From the NCBI GenBank assembly GCA_900696485.1, contig CAADGG010000073.1, forward strand, positions 1 through 64,000: a stretch of 64,000 nucleotides of DNA. Reading direction: 5' to 3'. This document shows positions 1-7,372 of this stretch, in pieces; the first letter of the stretch is position 1; each line of letters opens with the position of its first letter. Both the position numbers and the translations under genes were made by a program. Source of the stretch: an uncultured Pseudomonadota bacterium. Lineage in GTDB: Bacteria > Myxococcota_A > UBA9160 > PR03. Below the pieces are notes generated by a model, which ran no database searches, was not told where the DNA came from, and saw only the letters and a list, made by a program, of their open reading frames with translations.

Positions 1-984
1 CGCGGCGATCCCGCCGCCGCCGGCCAGCAGGGCCAGCGCGAGGCCGATCCGAGCGGGCCAGCCGGCGCCGGCGCCCTCCGACGCCTCGGCGCCGGGGCCT
101 GCGTCGCCGCGCGCGTGGGCGGCGGGCGCGGCGTCATGGGTTGCCGAGGCGAGCACCTCGAGCGGGAGGGGCGGGCCGGCGGCGCGCTCATAGCGTTGCG
201 AGACCGGGTTGAAGTACGTGACACCGGCGGCCGGGATCGTCAGCCGGCCGGGCCGGCGGGGGGCCAGATCCCACACGAAGGTGCGACGCGCAGACAGGGT
301 CTCCCCGCGTGCGAAATCGAGCTCCGGGGCCCGCGGAAACGCGTCGACGTCCGGAAGCTCGCGCGCCGGATCGAGCGGCGGCGCCGCGGACCAGACATTG
401 CCGGCGCCGGTGATCGAGATCGCCAGCGCGACGCTGTCGCCGACCCGGACGAGCGGCGCGGACAGATGCATGCGCACGCGAACCGGCCCGACGATGCCGG
501 TGAAATCCGCCGGTCGGCCGGCGTCCGGCAGCGGGTCGACGGCCAGGAAGGTGGCGGGCACGCCGGCCGCGAACTCGGTGTCGTCGGTCAGCGTGCAGCC
601 GATCTCGGCGGCCGGAATCTCGAGCCGGCCGGCGGCGGCCGGGAACAGCGCGCGGCGTTCCTCGAACACGAGCCAGCCCGGTCCGATCTCGCGGATGCGC
701 GGATCCGGCGTTCGGCCCGGCAGCCACTCGACGCGCCACGACGGGAAGGTCGGCGATCGCAGCCAGCGGACCGCGACGACCTCGGGCCGGCGCAGGATCC
801 GGACCCGATAGCGCACCTGTTCGCCGACGACGGCGGAGGTCGGCTCCAGCAGGACGGTCGAGCGACACGGTACAGTGTCGATCGCGAACGCGACCGACGC
901 GGCCAGCGCGCTCGCGCCGAAACCGGCGACGATGCCGAGCGTGCCGGCGCGCGGACTCCGGCGTCGAGCGTGCCGGCGCGTCAC
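1..984 (-). CDS. batD: BatD-like oxygen-tolerance protein, C-terminus cut by window edge
   Basis: The reading frame starts at a GTG whose last two bases open the TGA stop of the upstream BatB-like gene, a GTGA overlap typical of translational coupling, and it stays open to the left edge, so the C-terminus is missing. The visible 328 codons begin with a basic N-terminus and a hydrophobic segment (about residues 13-32). A long beta-rich extracytoplasmic part follows, with two repeats of the type seen in BatD (one ends near SWRVEWLPGR, one near LVRVGDSVALAISITG), and an Ala/Leu-rich membrane segment lies at the edge. BatD proteins are membrane-anchored partners of the VWA proteins BatA and BatB. 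Their exact activity is unknown. Position as the last gene of the Bat cluster supports the call. Confidence 0.8.
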   Translation of the reverse strand, partial: MTRRHARRRSPRAGTLGIVAGFGASALAASVAFAIDTVPCRSTVLLEPTSAVVGEQVRYRVRILRRPEVVAVRWLRSPTFPSWRVEWLPGRTPDPRIREIGPGWLVFEERRALFPAAAGRLEIPAAEIGCTLTDDTEFAAGVPATFLAVDPLPDAGRPADFTGIVGPVRVRMHLSAPLVRVGDSVALAISITGAGNVWSAAPPLDPARELPDVDAFPRAPELDFARGETLSARRTFVWDLAPRRPGRLTIPAAGVTYFNPVSQRYERAAGPPLPLEVLASATHDAAPAAHARGDAGPGAEASEGAGAGWPARIGLALALLAGGGGIAA

Positions 985-2738
985 CACGCGGGAACTCCCG
1001 GTCGGCTCCGGCGGGGTTCCGCGTCGTCCTCGGCGGCAGCCCGCAGCGCCTGCGCCGCGGTGTCTTCGACGCCGGCCAGCCAGCGCTCGACGTCGTCGTC
1101 CCGAAGCTCCGGGGCAAAGCGCGCGGAGGCTGGCGCTTCGGCGCCGGTCTCCGGCGTCCGGGCGGTCTCCGGCGCCGTCGGCTCCGACGCGCGGCCCGGC
1201 GCCGGCTCGGGGTCCGTTTCGGCAGCCTCCGGATCCTCGCGCTCCGGGTTCGCACGCGAGCCGGGCGGCGGCGCGGGCGGCTCGGTCTCGAGCGCACGCA
1301 ACGTCCACTCGAGGTTGAAGCGCGTGATGGAATCGTCCGGGCGCAGCGCGAGGGCGTCGAAGAAGGCATCTCGCGCACGCTCGAGTTCGCGGGCGTCGAT
1401 CTCGAGCACGCCGAGATCGTACCAGGCCAGTGCGGCGAGGCCGGGATCGCGCGCGGTCAGCGCGGCGGCGCGCAATGCGTGCCGAGCCCCGTCGTGATCG
1501 CCGGCTTCGGCGCGCGCGACGCCGAGCGCGAGCAGCCGCTCGGCGTCTCCCGGCCGTGCGCGCAGCTGCGCCTCGAGCTCCGTCACCGCGCGCCGGGCCG
1601 ACACCGGTTCGCGTGTGCCGCGAGAGGCCTCGTCGTCGGCTCCCGAGGCGACGAGGGCCATCGCGGCGGAGGCGACGAAGCCGGTGAGGACCGCACGGAC
1701 GCACCGGTTGCGCCACCCCTCCGGCGCGGCTCGTTCGTGCGCGCGTGTCGAGGTGGCTCCGAAGCGGCGCAGCGCTCCGGTCCATTCGAGCCACAACAGC
1801 ACGAACGCGAGCGCGGCCAGCGGGCGCGTCTGGACGGCCGGGACCCGACGGATCACGGTGTCGCCCGGGCCGCGTCCGGCGTCGCGTCGGATCGCGTTCG
1901 TGGCCGCCGCGAGATCGATCTCGCCCCAACGATCGGCGTCGAAGCGGACGCCATCCGCCGCGGCCGCCCAGCGCGCCAGCCGGGCCGCATCGCGTCGGGA
2001 GCGCACCGGCCTGCCGTCGGCGTCGCGCAGCGGGGCGCGACCGTCCGGCACGAGCCCGCCGGCATCGAGCCCGAGTGCGATGGCGATCCCGCGTGTGTCG
2101 GCCCGCACCAGGCTCGCGGCGTCGATCTCGCTGGCGCCGGCAGGATCCTCACCATCGGTCAGCACGACGAGGACGCGCGGCCGTTCGCTCACGACCTCGA
2201 AGGCGCCGAGCGCCGCCCGGACGCCCGCATCGAAATCCGACCCGCGGACGCTCAGCAGGCTGCCATCGAGGCCCGCGACGAACTCCGTCAGCGCTTCGAA
2301 GTCCGGCGTCAGCGGCGTCAGCAGGACCCCGCGACCGGCGAACACGGCGAGTGCCGCACGATCCGCGCCGTCGAGCCGCGCGAGCAGCTCGGCGGCGATC
2401 CGCCGCGCCCGCGCGAGTCGGCTCGGCGGGACGTCGGCAACGTCCATGCTCTGCGAGACGTCGACCAGCAGCACCACGTCGACGCCGGACGCCGGCACGC
2501 GTTCGCTGCGCAGGCCAGCCCGCGGGCCGAGCGCCGCGACGCCGATGGCGGCGAGCGCCAGCACGACGGCGAGGTCCCGCGCGAGGCGCCGGAGGCCGAT
2601 GCCGCGAGCGCTGCCGAGCAGTCGCCGCGCCCGTCGCCGCGCCTGCCCCCATGAGATCAGGACGACGCCGACGACCAGCGCCGTCGCGCCGGCCACGTAC
2701 GGGGCCCCTTCCGGGTGCGCGAGCCAGAAGTCGTTCAT
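981..2738 (-). CDS. batB: BatB-BatC fusion: VWA domain plus TPR repeats
   Basis: This 585-residue protein joins two Bat functions. Residues 12-32 and 55-72 are membrane segments. A von Willebrand A domain follows with an intact MIDAS motif DVSQS starting at D93, and the LTDGED segment further on. A third membrane segment lies near residues 300-315. After a fourth hydrophobic stretch, residues 375-475 form TPR-type helical pairs (LGVARAEAGDHDGARHALR and similar). The tail is acidic and rich in Pro and Glu. In many bacteria BatB (VWA) and BatC (TPR) are separate neighbouring genes; here they are one polypeptide. The protein probably works at the inner membrane with BatA, BatD and the MoxR ATPase. 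It lies 7 bases after batA and overlaps batD by 4 bases. Confidence 0.85.
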   Translation of the reverse strand: MNDFWLAHPEGAPYVAGATALVVGVVLISWGQARRRARRLLGSARGIGLRRLARDLAVVLALAAIGVAALGPRAGLRSERVPASGVDVVLLVDVSQSMDVADVPPSRLARARRIAAELLARLDGADRAALAVFAGRGVLLTPLTPDFEALTEFVAGLDGSLLSVRGSDFDAGVRAALGAFEVVSERPRVLVVLTDGEDPAGASEIDAASLVRADTRGIAIALGLDAGGLVPDGRAPLRDADGRPVRSRRDAARLARWAAAADGVRFDADRWGEIDLAAATNAIRRDAGRGPGDTVIRRVPAVQTRPLAALAFVLLWLEWTGALRRFGATSTRAHERAAPEGWRNRCVRAVLTGFVASAAMALVASGADDEASRGTREPVSARRAVTELEAQLRARPGDAERLLALGVARAEAGDHDGARHALRAAALTARDPGLAALAWYDLGVLEIDARELERARDAFFDALALRPDDSITRFNLEWTLRALETEPPAPPPGSRANPEREDPEAAETDPEPAPGRASEPTAPETARTPETGAEAPASARFAPELRDDDVERWLAGVEDTAAQALRAAAEDDAEPRRSRPGVPAW

Positions 2739-2745
2739 GGCGCGC

Positions 2746-3813
2746 TCACGGGATCCGCCGCACGAAGCCGCGGGCCCACAGCAGCTCGAGCGCGACGAGC
2801 ACCCCGGCGCCGGCCAGCCACGGTTCTGGCTGCGGCGTGCGCCGCACGCGCGGCGGCGGCCGCCGGTCGACGCGCTCGAGGGTATCGATCTCGGTGTAGA
2901 CGTCGTGCAGCGCCGCCGCGTCGTCGGCCTCGAAGGACCGGCCGCCGGTGGCTTCGGCGATCGCCGCGAGCGTCGTCGCGTCGAGATCGTGGCGCTCGAA
3001 GCGGGCCTCGCGTCCGGCCGCAGCGGGCGCTTCCATCGCGACGTCGCCGGTGCTGCCGATCCCGACCGTATGGACGCGCACGCCGCGTGCGGCGGCCAGC
3101 GCGGCAGCGATCGCCGGCGGCACGGCGCCGGCGTTGCTGCGCCCGTCCGTCAGCAGCACGACGAGGCGGCCGGCCACCGGCTCGGCGGCCCGGCCCGGCT
3201 CCGCGTCCGGCGAGACGCGCTTCACCGCCAGCGCGAGGGCGTCGCCGAGCGCGGTGGCGCCACCGGCCACGCCGGGCTCCGCACGCGCCAGCGCGGCCTC
3301 GAGCAGCGCCCCATCCGCGGACAGCGGGGACAGCGTGAAGGCCGTCTCGCCGAACACGACGAGCGCGATCCGGTCGCCTTCGGCCGCGCGCTCGCGCGCG
3401 AAGCGGGCGACGACGCTGCGCGCCAGCGCAAAGCGCGTGCGCCACGCACCGTCCACCTGCGCGTCGAGCGCACGCATGCTGTCGGAGGCGTCGAGCACCA
3501 GCACGAGATCGAGCCCCGCTCCGGCCGGTGGCGGCGCGCGGTGCTCGGTCACCGGCCCGGCCAGCGCGATCGTGAGCAGTGCCAGTGCGAGCGCGCGCGC
3601 GATCCCGGGAAGCCACGCGCTGCGATCCCGCCGCGCGCCGGCCGCGACGGCCTCGGACCACGCGGGCCACGGCAGCGCGTCCGGGGCGCGCCGCCATGCC
3701 CACCACGCGCCGATCGCCAGTCCCAGCGCGCCGACCACCAACCAGAGCGGCTGCTCGAAGCCATCGATGCGCAGGCCGAGTCGTGCGCCGAACTCGACGA
3801 CGGACGCCCTCAT
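2746..3813 (-). CDS. batA: BatA-like VWA membrane protein
   Basis: A 355-residue protein with an N-terminal membrane segment (about residues 23-40), a second one (70-88), a VWA domain and a last hydrophobic segment near the C-terminus. The metal-site motif is intact: DASDS begins at D108, with LLTDGRSNAG in the expected later position. The ATG was chosen because it overlaps the TGA of the upstream gene as ATGA; the same frame remains open further upstream but carries no domain there. BatA/BatB pairs are thought to form a membrane complex whose conformation is driven by the MoxR ATPase. The substrate is not known. Confidence 0.85.
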   Translation of the reverse strand: MRASVVEFGARLGLRIDGFEQPLWLVVGALGLAIGAWWAWRRAPDALPWPAWSEAVAAGARRDRSAWLPGIARALALALLTIALAGPVTEHRAPPPAGAGLDLVLVLDASDSMRALDAQVDGAWRTRFALARSVVARFARERAAEGDRIALVVFGETAFTLSPLSADGALLEAALARAEPGVAGGATALGDALALAVKRVSPDAEPGRAAEPVAGRLVVLLTDGRSNAGAVPPAIAAALAAARGVRVHTVGIGSTGDVAMEAPAAAGREARFERHDLDATTLAAIAEATGGRSFEADDAAALHDVYTEIDTLERVDRRPPPRVRRTPQPEPWLAGAGVLVALELLWARGFVRRIP

Positions 3814-4817
3814 CGCGGGCCCTCGCACGGCGTCGTCTCCGCGACCCAGCGGGCGGCGGCTTCGGCGAGCTGTCGCACGCGCAGCGCGGCATCGTCCGTT
3901 GCGTCGGGCCGGAAGCGCAACGCGTCGAGCTCGCGCAGCCACGCGAACGCCGCCGGCCAGCGCCGCGCGATCGCAAGCGGCGGCGTTCGGCCGACCAGCT
4001 CCTCGGTGGTCCGGCACTCGATCGCGAAGCCCCAGCGCTCGGCGGTGTAGCGACGCAGTGTGCGGCTGATCGCATCGGCCGAGCTCCGCCAGTCCGTGTC
4101 GATGGCCGCTGCGGCCACGGCGAGCTCGCGCTGGGCAACCGACCCCGGCGCCATGGCGACCTCTGCGGCGGGGCCGAGACCTCCGTGGGCGCGCCGGTGC
4201 GCATGACGCCGGCGATGCCGCACGAGCGCCAGCGCGCCGAGGAGCGCCAGCGTGGCGACCGCCCCGCCGGCCGCCGCGAGCCACGGCGAGACGGCGGCCG
4301 GCGCGTCGGGTAGCCGCCACGGGAAGGGCTCGAGGCGATCCGGGAACGCCGGCAGCACCGAGACGACCTCGTACGGACGGGGCGGCGTTGCGAGCAGCGT
4401 GCGTTCGCCTTCGGGACCGACCAGTTCGAGCGTCAGCGCCGGCCACGTGCCGCTGCCGACCTCGCGGGCGCGCAGGCGCAGCCGGGTGCGATGCGTCCAG
4501 CGCCCGCGCTGCTGGTCGATCGGCAGCGCTTCCACCGCGAGCACCCAGACGAGGCCGAGTACGGCATCGTCGGGGACCACGAGCGGACGCAGCGCGTGTT
4601 CCGGCGGCGTCACGACCGCGACTTCGATCTCCGCCACGTCCCCGACCCGAAGCTGCGGCGGTTCGATCACGACGGTGGCCTGCGGGCGCGGGGGCGCCAT
4701 CGCCGTCTCCGGCCCGTCGGTGTCGTGCGTCGCTTCGCAGCCCAGAGCGAGTGCGGCCGCCAACACGAACCCGGTGACCGCAGGCGCGGCCGATCGGCCC
4801 GTGGCTCGCCCGGTCAT
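3810..4817 (-). CDS. DUF4381-like membrane protein of the Bat cluster
   Basis: A 335-residue protein. It starts with a signal-like hydrophobic stretch ending in Leu-Gly-Cys at residues 25-27, which may be a lipoprotein processing site, although the -3 position is Ala. A beta-rich extracytoplasmic part of about 150 residues follows. A membrane helix (about 195-215) with a polybasic RHRRRHAHRR stop-transfer end leads to a helical cytoplasmic tail resembling DUF4381, the small protein usually found between DUF58 and batA. The N-terminal half is longer than a standard DUF4381 protein and looks BatD-like, so this may be a composite. It is coupled to both neighbours by ATGA overlaps. Function is inferred only from the cluster. 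Confidence 0.65.
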   Translation of the reverse strand: MTGRATGRSAAPAVTGFVLAAALALGCEATHDTDGPETAMAPPRPQATVVIEPPQLRVGDVAEIEVAVVTPPEHALRPLVVPDDAVLGLVWVLAVEALPIDQQRGRWTHRTRLRLRAREVGSGTWPALTLELVGPEGERTLLATPPRPYEVVSVLPAFPDRLEPFPWRLPDAPAAVSPWLAAAGGAVATLALLGALALVRHRRRHAHRRAHGGLGPAAEVAMAPGSVAQRELAVAAAAIDTDWRSSADAISRTLRRYTAERWGFAIECRTTEELVGRTPPLAIARRWPAAFAWLRELDALRFRPDATDDAALRVRQLAEAAARWVAETTPCEGPR

Positions 4818-5752
4818 CGCGCCGCCCGCCGGCCGCGGGTTTCGCGGGCGCGGAAGAAGCGCACGAGCGCGCGCAGAGGATCTTCGGGCGTCGTCAATAC
4901 GAGCGGATCGGCGCCTTCGCGGCGCAGTCGGCGCTGCAACGCCGCTTGCCGCGTCGCCGCCGCGGCGGCGTAGCGGGCCCGCTGGCGCCGCCCGGTGCCG
5001 AGCAGCCGGCGCGGTCCGCCGCGCTCCGGATCCATCAGCCGCACTCCGCCCGCCGCCACCAGCGCGTGCTCGCGCGGATCGTCGATGAGGATCGCCACCA
5101 GATCATGGCGGCTCGCCAGCTGCGCAAGCGGCGACGCCGCGTCCCTCGCGAGCGTGCTGTCGAGAGCCGGATCGCGGAAGTCCGACAGCAACACGACGAG
5201 GGCTCGCCGGCGGGTCTGCGCGAGGGCCCATGCCGAAGCAACATTGAGACGTGTCATTCCGGGAGCCGAGGCGATCTGCTCGCTGGCCAGGCGGACGAGT
5301 CGCCAGCCGTGGACGTCGCCACGCGCCGGCGGCAGCGACGCGCGGATCTCGTCGGAGAAGGTGGCGAGCCCGACGCGGTCGCCGGCGCGCTGCGCCGCGG
5401 CGGCGATCAGCGCCGCGGCCCGCGCGGCGCTCGCCAGTTTGCTGCGCCCCTGCGACGCGAACGCCATCGATGCAGAGACGTCGAGCGCCACCAGCACGGT
5501 GTGCGCGCGTTCCTCGCGGAAGCGCTTCACCCACGGTGTGCCACTGCGTGCCGTGGCGTTCCAATCGATCGAACGCACGTCGTCACCGGGCTCGTACGGC
5601 CGGAGCTCGTCGAACTCGACGCCGCCACCGCGGAACGGGCTGCGGGAGCTGCCGACCAGCCAACTGCTGGCTTCGTGACGGCTGCGGATCCACAGCAGGC
5701 GCGCCGCCCGTGCGAGGGCAGCCGGCGGCGTCGGGCCGAGGCGCACGTCCAT
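4814..5752 (-). CDS. DUF58 domain protein (VWA-like, MoxR-associated)
   Basis: A 312-residue soluble protein. It has the DUF58 signature ELRPYEPGDDVRSIDWNATA near residues 50-70, followed by a degenerate VWA fold whose metal site is DVSAS (about residues 90-94) and then LLSDFRDP. DUF58 proteins are nearly always encoded directly after moxR and are thought to be its client or adaptor. Here the moxR stop is 9 bases upstream and the next gene overlaps by 4 bases. The length is typical of the family (about 300 residues). No membrane segment is visible, so it probably acts in the cytoplasm beside MoxR. Confidence 0.88.
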   Translation of the reverse strand: MDVRLGPTPPAALARAARLLWIRSRHEASSWLVGSSRSPFRGGGVEFDELRPYEPGDDVRSIDWNATARSGTPWVKRFREERAHTVLVALDVSASMAFASQGRSKLASAARAAALIAAAAQRAGDRVGLATFSDEIRASLPPARGDVHGWRLVRLASEQIASAPGMTRLNVASAWALAQTRRRALVVLLSDFRDPALDSTLARDAASPLAQLASRHDLVAILIDDPREHALVAAGGVRLMDPERGGPRRLLGTGRRQRARYAAAAATRQAALQRRLRREGADPLVLTTPEDPLRALVRFFRARETRGRRAAR

Positions 5753-5761
5753 GGCGTGCCG

Positions 5762-6763
5762 CTAGGGAGTCGAGACGGCGTCGAGCACCGCCTCGACGAT
5801 GGCGTCCGGCGCGATCCCGTCAGCTTCGGCTTCGTAGGTGAGCAGCACGCGGTGGCGCAGTACGTCCGGGGCCACCCGCTTGACATCGTTCGGTGTCGTG
5901 AAGCCACGTCCATCGAGCAGTGCCCGCGCCCGCGCCGCGCGCAGCAGGAACAGCGAGGCGCGCGGGGACGCCCCGAGCGCGACGAGGTCGCCGACCGGGC
6001 GCGACGCGCCGGCTTCGCGGAGCGTCGCGGCGACCGTCTGCGGCGCGCGCGTCGCGCGGACCAGCCGGACGGCATAGTCGGCGACCGCATCGGCGACGTA
6101 CACCTCCGCCGCGGCCGTGCGCAACGCCGCGACGGTGGCGGCATCCGCGACCGCCGACACGGCATCCGGACGATCGGCGGCTCCGGCGGCGATCTCGAGC
6201 TCCTCTTCCGCCGAGGGATAGGAGACGATCAGCTTCGACAAGAAGCGGTCCACCTGGGCCTCCGGCAGCGGATACGTGCCTTCGTGCTCGATCGGGTTCT
6301 GCGTGGCCATCACGAAGAAGGGCTGCGGCAACGGGAAGCTCTCGTCGCCGATCGTGACCTGCCGCTCCTCCATCGCCTCGAGCAGCGCCGATTGCACCTT
6401 GGCGGGCGCGCGATTGATCTCGTCGGCCAGCAGCACGGGGCTGAAGATCGGCCCCCGTCGCACGCGGAAGCGGCGTTCCTCTGGCTCGTAGATCTGCGTC
6501 CCGATCAGATCGCCCGGCAACAGGTCCGGCGTGAACTGGACGCGCTGGAACCCGAGCCCGAGCGCCTGCGCCAGGGCCCGCACCGCCGTCGTCTTGGCGA
6601 GCCCCGGCACGCCCTCCACCAGGACGTGCCCACCGGCGAGCAGCGCCGTCAGGAGTCCTTCGAGGAGTGCGCGCTGGCCGACGACGACGCGGCCGACTTC
6701 GTCGAGCAGGCGCTCGAGCGGAAGCGAGGGATCCGTCTGGTCCATGGGGTCCACGAGGTCCAT
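5762..6763 (-). CDS. moxR: MoxR-family AAA+ ATPase
   Basis: A 333-residue AAA+ ATPase of the MoxR group. The Walker A motif GVPGLAKTT spans residues 51-59, Walker B ends in DE at 114-115 (LLADEINRAP), and sensor 1 is the MATQNP segment. The rest matches the AAA_3 domain and its C-terminal lid. MoxR proteins act as chaperone-like ATPases on VWA-domain partners, here the DUF58 protein and the BatA/BatB proteins encoded downstream. The start is the ATG before DLVDPMDQTD; a second in-frame ATG six codons later is possible. It is the first gene of the Bat cluster proper, 60 bases after the adenylyltransferase gene. Confidence 0.93.
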   Translation of the reverse strand: MDLVDPMDQTDPSLPLERLLDEVGRVVVGQRALLEGLLTALLAGGHVLVEGVPGLAKTTAVRALAQALGLGFQRVQFTPDLLPGDLIGTQIYEPEERRFRVRRGPIFSPVLLADEINRAPAKVQSALLEAMEERQVTIGDESFPLPQPFFVMATQNPIEHEGTYPLPEAQVDRFLSKLIVSYPSAEEELEIAAGAADRPDAVSAVADAATVAALRTAAAEVYVADAVADYAVRLVRATRAPQTVAATLREAGASRPVGDLVALGASPRASLFLLRAARARALLDGRGFTTPNDVKRVAPDVLRHRVLLTYEAEADGIAPDAIVEAVLDAVSTP

Positions 6764-6823
6764 GAAGAACTCCGACGCGGCCCGGGCCGGGCGCGTTTCC
6801 CGCTGCGTCCGGATCGGGCGCGC

Positions 6824-7372
6824 TCAGCATCGAGGGGGGCGCGCGCGCGTCGAACCGGGATCCCTCCCACGAGCGGCGTCCTTCGGGGCATAGCGTATCG
6901 CGTCGACCAGCGACGTCGTCCGTGCGCCGCGCACCTCGCGCAACCGGACGACGCGCCCGCCCCAGGCCTCGACGTCGGCGCGGCCGACGATGGCATCGAG
7001 TGGCCAGTCTCCTCCCTTGGCGAGGATGTCGGGACGCAGCGCCCGGATCGCACGCAGCGGGGTGGCTTCGCCGAACAGCAGGACCCAGTCGACGCAGGCC
7101 AGCGCGGCCACGACCTCGGCGCGTTGGCGGGCCGGCACGATCGGGCGGCCGGCGCCCTTCTGCGCCCGTACGCTGGCATCGCGGTTGACGGCGACCACGA
7201 GCCGGTCGCCGAGCGCGCGGGCCTGCTCGAGGCTGCGCACGTGGCCGACGTGCAGCAGGTCGAAGCAGCCGTTCGTGAACACGACACGCTCGCCGCGGCG
7301 CTGGGCGGCCCGGACGGCGCCGGCCGCGGACGCGCGCGAGAGCAGCTTGCCGCGCGCCGTCTGCCGCGTCAT
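6824..7372 (-). CDS. rfaE2: D-glycero-beta-D-manno-heptose 1-phosphate adenylyltransferase-like (RfaE2/HldE C-terminal type)
   Basis: A 182-residue single-domain cytidylyltransferase-fold protein. TNGCFDLLHVGHVRSL carries the nucleotide-binding HxGH motif, and ILAKGGDW matches the conserved KGGD segment of the heptose-phosphate adenylyltransferases. The enzyme would transfer AMP from ATP to heptose 1-phosphate, making ADP-heptose for LPS core. The companion kinase domain (RfaE1) is not fused and is not in the window. The ATG overlaps the TGA of the AsmA-like gene (ATGA), which fixes the start. The last 25 residues are Arg/Pro-rich and probably disordered. Other nucleotidyltransferases of this fold (for example glycerol-3-phosphate cytidylyltransferase) are a less likely reading. 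Confidence 0.85.
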   Translation of the reverse strand: MTRQTARGKLLSRASAAGAVRAAQRRGERVVFTNGCFDLLHVGHVRSLEQARALGDRLVVAVNRDASVRAQKGAGRPIVPARQRAEVVAALACVDWVLLFGEATPLRAIRALRPDILAKGGDWPLDAIVGRADVEAWGGRVVRLREVRGARTTSLVDAIRYAPKDAARGRDPGSTRARPPRC